NCBI GenBank assembly: GCA_900752815.1
Contig: CAADWS010000149.1
Span: 1 to 21,619, forward strand
DNA: 21,619 nucleotides
Source: Bacteroidaceae bacterium
GTDB taxonomy: Bacteria; Bacteroidota; Bacteroidia; Bacteroidales; Bacteroidaceae
Direction of reading: 5' to 3'
Part shown: positions 16,119-21,619 of the stretch, piece after piece
Layout of the letters: every line of letters begins with the position of its first letter
Position numbering within the stretch: position 1 is the first letter of the stretch
Notes under the pieces: model-generated
Databases searched by the model: none
What the model saw: the letters and a program-made list of their open reading frames with translations, nothing else
What the model was told of the DNA's origin: nothing
Program-made: the position numbers and the translations under genes

Positions 16119-16176
16119 CATGTGAAAAACAATGTCCACGGAAAAACTCTGATTTTCCCCAACTTTCACAACAACT

Positions 16177-18411
16177 ATGAAACCTATATCCCGCTACCTT
16201 TTCGGCTGCCTGCTGCTGACCTTGCCCTGCAGTGCACAAAAAGTTGAATTCGAATGCCTGCGCACACAGAAGGTGCTGCCCACCGACAGCCCTGAAATCA
16301 TTCTGGAGAAGGCTGTCCACGTGGTGCCCACCGCCAACCAGTGGGCCGCGCTCAACCGTGAGTTCATCGCCTTCGTACACTTCGGGCCCAACACCTTCAC
16401 CCGCAAGGAATGGGGCACAGGCAAGGAGGACCCCTCCGTCTTCGCCCTCCGCCAGCTCGACACCGACCAGTGGTGCCAGGCCCTCAAGGCCGCCGGCATG
16501 ACCATGGTGGTCATTACCGCCAAGCACCACGACGGCTTCGTGCTCTGGCAGAGCCGCTACACCCGCCACGGCATCATGTCGACCGGCTTCCGCGACGGAA
16601 AGGGCGACGTGCTGAAGGACCTTTCGGCCTCGTGCCGCAAATACGGACTGAAGATGGGAGTTTACCTCTCGCCGGCCGACCTCTACCAGATTGAACATCC
16701 GCAGGGACTCTACGGCAACCTGAGCCGCTACACCTGGCGCACCATTCCGCGCGAAGTGCCGGGCCGGCCGTTTCAGGACCAGCGCAAATTCCGTTTCCTC
16801 GTCGACGACTACAACGAATATTATCTCAACCAGCTTTTTGAACTCCTGACGGAATACGGCCCCATCCACGAGGTGTGGCTCGACGGCGCACACCCCAAGC
16901 GGAAAGGCGGGCAAACCTATAACTACAAGGCCTGGAAGGAACTCATCCACACACTGGCGCCCGAGGCCGTCGTCTTCGGCCGCGAGGACGTGCGCTGGTG
17001 CGGCAACGAAGCCGGTGCCACCCGCGAAACGGAATGGAACGTCGTGGCCTATGACGCCGACCCCGATACGCTGTCCCACTTTGCCGACATGACCGACACC
17101 GACCTCGGCTCACGCAAACGGCTCGCCAGCGCCGCCTATCTGCACTACCAGCAAGCCGAAACCAATACGTCCATCCGCGAAGGCTGGTTCTATCGCGACG
17201 ACTCCCTGCAGCAGGTGCGCTCGGCCGACGACGTGTTCGACATCTACGAGCGCAGCGTGGGCGGCAACTCCACCTTCATGCTCAACGTGCCGCCCAACCG
17301 CGACGGCCGCTTCTCGCCCGCCGACGTGGCCGTGCTCCGCGAAACGGGACGCCGCATCCGGGCCACCTACGGCCGCAACCTTCTGGGCAACGCCCAAGGC
17401 CCCCGCGCCGTTCTCGACAACAACCCGGACACTTACCTGGAGCTCAAGGGGCTGCATCCCCAACTGGAAATCACGCTGAAGCAACCCGCCACCCTCAACC
17501 GCCTCCTGCTGCAGGAGGCCATCCGCACCCACAGCGAGCGGGTGGAGCGCTTTGCCGTTGACGCCTGGACCGACGGCGGCTGGAAAGAAGTGGCCCAGGC
17601 CACCAACATCGGCTACAAGCGTATCGTGCGCTTCCCCGACGTCACCACCGACCGGCTCCGCATCCGCCTGCTCGAATCGAGAGGAACACCGGCCATCAGC
17701 ACGATTTCGGCCCACTACTATGCCGCGCGGCCGCCACAGCTGACCATTGCCCGCGATGCCGGCGGCACCGTCAGTATCGCCCCGCAGGCCGACCGCTTCG
17801 GCTGGAAACGGCATGGGCAGAACGCCACTGAAAATCTGCGGCGCGGCTACACCATCCACTATACCACCGACGGCTCCGCCCCCTCCCGCCGCTCCGCGGC
17901 CTACACGGCTCCCTTCCGCCTGGAAAAGGGCACCGTCAGAGCCATTGCCGTGCTCCACGGAGAGGAAGGCAGCCCCTCCATGCGGGAGTTCGGCCTCGCC
18001 CCCGGCAGCTGGAAGCAAATCAGTGCCAGCAGCGCCCGCGACGGACGGGAAGCCCGGCTCGCGGCCGACGCCAACGAATCCACCTGCTGGACGTCGGCCC
18101 CCGACGACAGGCAGCCCAGCCTCACGGCCGACCTGGGCCGCAGCATGACGCTCACGGGACTGGCCTACACACCGCCCAAGGGCACGGCCGAAGGACTCAT
18201 GGCCGAAGGCCGCGTCATGGTCAGCACCGACGGGCAGCAGTGGCAGGAAGCCGGCCGCTTCACCTTCGGCAACCTCAAAAACGACCCTAGCCGCCGCGAT
18301 TTCCGGCTGACCCGGCCCGTGACCGCCCGCTTCGTACGGATTGAATGCACCCGCACCGAAAGTCAAACACCGGCTGCGAGCATTGCCGAACTCGAACTCT
18401 TCGTGCGCTGA
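16177..18411 (+). CDS. Secreted alpha-L-fucosidase, GH29 family, with C-terminal accessory domains
   Basis: Exported glycosidase that removes terminal L-fucose from glycans such as mucin or milk oligosaccharides; the linkage is not determinable. The 744 residues start with a signal peptide (MKPISRYLFGCLLLTLPCSA, before Gln21). The catalytic barrel spans about 35-385, with FVHFGPNTFT (67-76), AKHHDGFVLW (115-124) and HEVWLDG, where Asp236 is the expected nucleophile. A coagulation-factor 5/8 type C-like carbohydrate-binding domain follows (about 395-510). Next comes a chitobiase-type C-terminal segment (about 560-610, IHYTTDGSAPS), then a second F5/8C-like domain to the end. Position and fold fit a fucosidase of gut Bacteroidales. 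The start codon has no Shine-Dalgarno sequence, common in this phylum. No SusC/SusD pair or other glycosidase is nearby. Confidence 0.92.
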   Translation: MKPISRYLFGCLLLTLPCSAQKVEFECLRTQKVLPTDSPEIILEKAVHVVPTANQWAALNREFIAFVHFGPNTFTRKEWGTGKEDPSVFALRQLDTDQWCQALKAAGMTMVVITAKHHDGFVLWQSRYTRHGIMSTGFRDGKGDVLKDLSASCRKYGLKMGVYLSPADLYQIEHPQGLYGNLSRYTWRTIPREVPGRPFQDQRKFRFLVDDYNEYYLNQLFELLTEYGPIHEVWLDGAHPKRKGGQTYNYKAWKELIHTLAPEAVVFGREDVRWCGNEAGATRETEWNVVAYDADPDTLSHFADMTDTDLGSRKRLASAAYLHYQQAETNTSIREGWFYRDDSLQQVRSADDVFDIYERSVGGNSTFMLNVPPNRDGRFSPADVAVLRETGRRIRATYGRNLLGNAQGPRAVLDNNPDTYLELKGLHPQLEITLKQPATLNRLLLQEAIRTHSERVERFAVDAWTDGGWKEVAQATNIGYKRIVRFPDVTTDRLRIRLLESRGTPAISTISAHYYAARPPQLTIARDAGGTVSIAPQADRFGWKRHGQNATENLRRGYTIHYTTDGSAPSRRSAAYTAPFRLEKGTVRAIAVLHGEEGSPSMREFGLAPGSWKQISASSARDGREARLAADANESTCWTSAPDDRQPSLTADLGRSMTLTGLAYTPPKGTAEGLMAEGRVMVSTDGQQWQEAGRFTFGNLKNDPSRRDFRLTRPVTARFVRIECTRTESQTPAASIAELELFVR

Positions 18412-18457
18412 CGCCCGTCTCTCCACATATCTCTCTTTCCCCCTCCCCTTGGCCTGG

Positions 18458-18480
18458 ATGTATGATTTTCATACATATTT
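18458..18480 (+). terminator. Weak hairpin after the fucosidase gene
   Basis: ATGTATGA (18458-18465) and TCATACAT (18469-18476) form a perfect 8-bp stem with a TTT loop, followed by ATTTTC. The stem is AT-rich, so it is a weak terminator at best. Confidence 0.4.
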
Positions 18481-18516
18481 TCAAAATTTACATAGGTTAA
18501 TAAACATAAAATCCAA

Positions 18517-18525
18517 GGGGGGGGG
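18517..18525 (+). repeat. Run of nine G in the promoter of the outer-membrane barrel gene
   Basis: Nine consecutive G residues end 10 bp upstream of the -7 box at 18536-18543, where the spacer to a -33 element would be. Homopolymers of this length are prone to slippage. Confidence 0.9.
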
Positions 18526-18535
18526 AAGTTTTTAC

Positions 18536-18543
18536 TATTTTTG
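18536..18543 (+). promoter_or_regulatory. -7 promoter box for the outer-membrane barrel gene
   Basis: TATTTTTG matches TAnnTTTG and is identical to the fucosidase -7 box. It is 88 bp before the start at 18632. No TTG or TTTG is seen at 19-21 bp upstream; that stretch is occupied by the G-run and its flank. Confidence 0.6.
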
Positions 18544-18631
18544 TGGCAATAACTCAACGGCATGCGCCGCACACCTGCCGCGGCACCAGAATGTTACCTA
18601 TCATTCACCCATTCAAACCTTTTCTGAACTC

Positions 18632-21469
18632 ATGAAAAACACTTTTCGTCTGTCCCTGCTGATAGCCATCCTGCTTCTTCCCCTGCTGCCCGCTGCAGCC
18701 CAGCAGTTCCTTGTCCGCGGTGAAGTGCGCGACTCGGCCACCCAAGTCCCGCTCCCCCTGCTGCCCGTACAGCTCATCACGGCCGATTCGGCCCTCTACT
18801 CGCTGGCAGCCACCGACACGACAGGGCGGTTTGAAATCCGCACCGACTCAGCCGGCGACTACCGTCTCCGCATCTCCGGCCTCGGCTACAGTATGCACGA
18901 ACGCCTCGTGCGCCTCTCGGCTTCGCGCCCCTCGCTCAACATAGGGCTCGTGCAGCTGCAGGAAGAAAGCACCCTCCTGAGCACAGCCACCGTGGTGGGC
19001 AAAGCCACCAACCTGGCCATCCGCAAGGACACCTTCGTCTACAGCACACGCACCATGCAAATCACGCCGGGCTCCACCATGAGCGCCGTCATCTCCCAAA
19101 TGCCGGGAGTGAGCATGGACGAGGACGGCAACCTCGTGTGGCAGGGAAAGAAAGTGGAAAACATCCTCATCAACGGAAAGAAATTCTTCGGCGCCGACCT
19201 CAAAAGCGCCCTGCAGAACCTTCCCGCGGAAATGATTGAAAAACTCAAGCTCTATGAGAAGAAAAGCGACATGACCGAACGCACCGGAATCGACGACGGC
19301 ACGCGCAACGTCGTCATGGACGTAGGCATAAAGAAGGAATACCAGGGCCGCTGGAGCGGCAACGCCGACGTGGGCGCCGGCTACGAGAAGAAATGGACCG
19401 GCCGCCTGTTTCTCAGCCGGTTCTCCGACCGCCTGCAGGTAGGCCTCTCGGGACTGGCCAACAACCTCAACGGCGACATGAAGGCCGATGCCAACGGCAA
19501 CTGGACGAACAGCGGCTACCGCACAGGCTGGACCACCTTCCGCAACACCCATCTCCGCCTGGCCTGGAACAGCAAGGACGACAAGCAGGCCACAGGCTAT
19601 CAGGAACTGGAAGCCCACGCCGGCTTCCGCCACGACAACTCCGACTACCGCCTCCACACCCGGCAGGAAAACATCCTGCCCGGAACCTACGGCGTGTGGT
19701 GGCACGAACGCGAGCGCTCGCTCCACATGGACGAAGAACTGACCGGCTCGCTCAACTATTCGGCCAACCTCTCGTCCACCAGTTTCCTCACCGTCAGCGC
19801 CGACATCAACAACACCCGCGGCAACACCTCGCAGGACATCCGCTCGGCCACCTTCCACACCCGCCCGCCCCTGGAGCAGGACAACGACCCGCTCGACCAC
19901 GTCTTCGGCGACGCACTCACCGACGACTACCGCGCCCTGCTCACCAACACCCTGCACCAGCAGACCCGCAGCGACCGCCACGGCCGCAACTACAACGCAT
20001 CGGCCCATCTGCTGCAAAAAATCAACGAAAAGGATGCCGTCAACCTGAGTGCCAACTGGTCCTACTCCAAAAAGCGGTTGGACGACTTCCTCTTCTACGA
20101 CCTCATCTACTTCACCGACGGCGAAAGCCGGGCACCGCAACGGCAGTTCCACCCCGTCGACGACAACAGCCACCAGGCCGGCTTCTCCGCCAACTACCAG
20201 AAGGCCGTAGCCGAAAAAAGCTGGCTCAGCCTGGGATACGACTTCGGCTACACACGCACAAACGGCATTTCGGAATACTGGCGGCTGGAAAGCCTGCCCG
20301 GATGGGACCGTCTCGACCTCTACCCGCTGACCGCCCTGCCCGACAGCTTCCGCAACCAGCCCCAACTGCTTGCCCCCAACTCCGTTTACAGCCAGAACAC
20401 CGTCAAGAGCCACCGCGTCTTCGCCAGCTTCACCGGCAACTGGAAAACCTGGGAGACCTATCTCTATGCCAGCACCTCCTATGACAACGAACGGCTCGAC
20501 TACAACCGTCACTGCACGCTCGACACCATCGCCGGCCGCAAAAGCAGCGTCTTCTCCGCCTATGGCCGGCTGAAATACAAGTTCAGCGAGCGCACCGCCC
20601 TCTCCTTCAACTACAACATGGGCATGACGCGGCCCGAACTGACGAGCCTGCTGCCCTATCGCGACACTTCCAACCCCACCACCACCTCCATCGGCAACCC
20701 CCATCTGAAGAACAACATCTACCACACGCCTTCGCTCAGCTTCAACAGCTTCCACGAAGCACTGCAGCTCAGCCTGTGGGGCAACGCCTTCCTCAACATC
20801 CGGCGCAACCCCATCGGACGCATCATGACCTACCGTCCCGAAACCGGCTATTATGAATACCAGGAAATCAACCTCGACAGAAACTACATGACCGGCGGCA
20901 GCCTCGGCGGCAACATGGTGCTCGACACCAAGAAGATATGGTCCGTCTACTACAGCCTCAACCTCTACCACAACAGCCAGCAGAACTATCTGAACGTAAT
21001 CGGCGAAGAGCCGCAGCTCAACGAAATCACCGCCTTCGCCTGCAGCAACAACTTCGGCCTCAACTACACCAAGAACCAGCTGAAGGCCAACCTCTCCGGC
21101 AGCATCACGAAGGAACGGAACCGCACCCGCCTGCAGCCGGAAAGCAACCACTCACCGCTGACCTACTCCTACAAACTGGCCATCACCTACACCACGCCGT
21201 GGCAGATGACCCTCAGCACCGACTTCGGACAATGGAGCCGCCGCAAATTCATCGACCCCTATCTCAACACCGACCAGTTTCTCTGGAACGCCAGCATCAC
21301 CCAATCGCTGCTCAAAAACAAGAACCTGATGGTCAAGTTGGAAGCCGTCGACCTGCTCGCCAACCGCGAGAATACCTACAGCTTCCACTCCGGAGTTGCC
21401 GTCGGCCTGCGCGAATACAACGGCTTCGAACGCTACGCCGTGCTCCACCTCATCTACCAGTTCAAATAA
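18632..21469 (+). CDS. Outer-membrane beta-barrel protein with carboxypeptidase-like N-terminal domain
   Basis: Large outer-membrane barrel of the TonB-receptor-like (OMP_b-brl_3 type) group common in Bacteroidota; ligand unknown. The start at 18632 (945 residues) is set by the signal peptide MKNTFRLSLLIAILLLPLLP, cleaved near AAA before Gln24; the ORF is open further upstream, but that part overlaps the fucosidase and promoter. Residues about 25-110 form a carboxypeptidase-regulatory-like beta-sandwich (FLVRGEVRDSATQVPLP; TTGRFEIRTD). Residues about 115-235 form a plug-like domain (MSAVISQMPGVSMDEDG; ILINGKKFFGADL; NLPAEMIEKLKLYEKKS). From about 240 to the end are alternating amphipathic strands, closing in HLIYQFK. 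It lacks a clear TonB box and has no SusD partner, so it is not called SusC. It follows the fucosidase, with its own promoter. Confidence 0.9.
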   Translation: MKNTFRLSLLIAILLLPLLPAAAQQFLVRGEVRDSATQVPLPLLPVQLITADSALYSLAATDTTGRFEIRTDSAGDYRLRISGLGYSMHERLVRLSASRPSLNIGLVQLQEESTLLSTATVVGKATNLAIRKDTFVYSTRTMQITPGSTMSAVISQMPGVSMDEDGNLVWQGKKVENILINGKKFFGADLKSALQNLPAEMIEKLKLYEKKSDMTERTGIDDGTRNVVMDVGIKKEYQGRWSGNADVGAGYEKKWTGRLFLSRFSDRLQVGLSGLANNLNGDMKADANGNWTNSGYRTGWTTFRNTHLRLAWNSKDDKQATGYQELEAHAGFRHDNSDYRLHTRQENILPGTYGVWWHERERSLHMDEELTGSLNYSANLSSTSFLTVSADINNTRGNTSQDIRSATFHTRPPLEQDNDPLDHVFGDALTDDYRALLTNTLHQQTRSDRHGRNYNASAHLLQKINEKDAVNLSANWSYSKKRLDDFLFYDLIYFTDGESRAPQRQFHPVDDNSHQAGFSANYQKAVAEKSWLSLGYDFGYTRTNGISEYWRLESLPGWDRLDLYPLTALPDSFRNQPQLLAPNSVYSQNTVKSHRVFASFTGNWKTWETYLYASTSYDNERLDYNRHCTLDTIAGRKSSVFSAYGRLKYKFSERTALSFNYNMGMTRPELTSLLPYRDTSNPTTTSIGNPHLKNNIYHTPSLSFNSFHEALQLSLWGNAFLNIRRNPIGRIMTYRPETGYYEYQEINLDRNYMTGGSLGGNMVLDTKKIWSVYYSLNLYHNSQQNYLNVIGEEPQLNEITAFACSNNFGLNYTKNQLKANLSGSITKERNRTRLQPESNHSPLTYSYKLAITYTTPWQMTLSTDFGQWSRRKFIDPYLNTDQFLWNASITQSLLKNKNLMVKLEAVDLLANRENTYSFHSGVAVGLREYNGFERYAVLHLIYQFK

Positions 21470-21483
21470 AGCGGAAAAACAAT

Positions 21484-21537
21484 CCTTACTTTAGGAAAAA
21501 CAAAAGTACTGACAGTTTTTTCTAACCTTACTTTAGG
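21484..21537. repeat. Copy D: dispersed element shortened by 21 bp
   Basis: Positions 21484-21515 match 9861-9892 of copy B at 31 of 32 bases, and 21516-21534 match 9914-9932 at 18 of 19. The 21 bp between (the second palindrome arm, 9893-9913) are absent. The flanking direct repeat CCTTACTTTAGG is perfect (21484-21495 and 21526-21537), 42 bp apart against 63 bp in copy B. A residual hairpin (21491-21500 with 21516-21525, one mismatch) remains. After it, 21538-21619 is AT-rich with short inverted repeats and no recognisable gene. Confidence 0.8.
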
Positions 21538-21619
21538 CATATAGTCGCTGGTAGCCATTTTAACAGATGGAAAATTTTGTATATCGCTATATATCAGCAT
21601 TTTAGCGAAAACAATCAGC

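Noticed and set aside
15836..16247. Several short open frames across the 84-bp tandem repeat.
   Set aside because: They exist because the unit is a multiple of three bases. The region contains a well-formed promoter, and the encoded peptides are just translated repeats.
18848..21151. A 767-codon minus-strand open frame over the outer-membrane barrel gene.
   Set aside because: Val/Gly/Glu-rich antisense composition without domains; the plus strand encodes a coherent secreted barrel protein.
21541..21619. AT-rich right edge with short inverted repeats (e.g. CGCTA and TAGCG), considered as an attachment site or promoter.
   Set aside because: No TAnnTTTG box with proper spacing, integrase gene or tRNA is visible, and the sequence is cut by the window end.

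Overview
The window comes from a Bacteroidota genome, most likely order Bacteroidales (Prevotellaceae or Bacteroidaceae). The evidence is Bacteroidota-type promoters (a TAnnTTTG -7 box, several with TTG or TTTG about 20 bp upstream), secreted proteins whose predicted signal-peptide cleavage falls before Gln (A-Q), a TonB-dependent receptor and a separate outer-membrane barrel with a carboxypeptidase-like domain, and UvrA/NadB sequences that look Bacteroidales-like from memory. Coding DNA is GC-rich while the spacers are AT-rich. This makes very long spurious antisense ORFs common here. Family calls come from motif recognition only; no database search was possible.

Layout. Positions 59-6634 are all on the minus strand: an acyltransferase-3 membrane protein; two tandem OmpA-type outer-membrane proteins, each with its own promoter and terminator; a short CorC/HlyC-type CBS-domain protein; and NadB (L-aspartate oxidase). 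Divergent from nadB is a secreted M16 metallopeptidase (6952-9801, plus). It converges on uvrA (10043-12844, minus). Next come a TonB-dependent receptor (13138-15591, minus) and, divergently, an alpha-L-fucosidase (16177-18411, plus) followed by a large outer-membrane beta-barrel protein (18632-21469, plus).

The genes are mostly single transcription units: housekeeping (uvrA, nadB) mixed with cell-envelope functions (OmpA pair, receptor, barrel protein, peptidase, acyltransferase, fucosidase). The fucosidase and barrel protein are adjacent and codirectional, but a hairpin and a new promoter separate them and there is no susC/susD pair, so this is not a classical polysaccharide utilisation locus.

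The most unusual content is in the spacers. A small dispersed element with core GTACTGACAG occurs four times: near-perfect palindrome 9861-9932, diverged copy 15758-15823, a copy shortened by 21 bp at 21484-21537, and a 20-bp remnant at 1121-1140. Full copies carry TACT-type motifs at offsets of 20, 22 and 21 bp. The fucosidase promoter sits in an 84-bp tandem duplication in which only the downstream unit keeps a perfect -7 box. A run of nine G lies just upstream of the -7 box of the last gene and could be a slippage switch. No RNA genes, CRISPR arrays, insertion sequences or recognisable prophage genes were seen.
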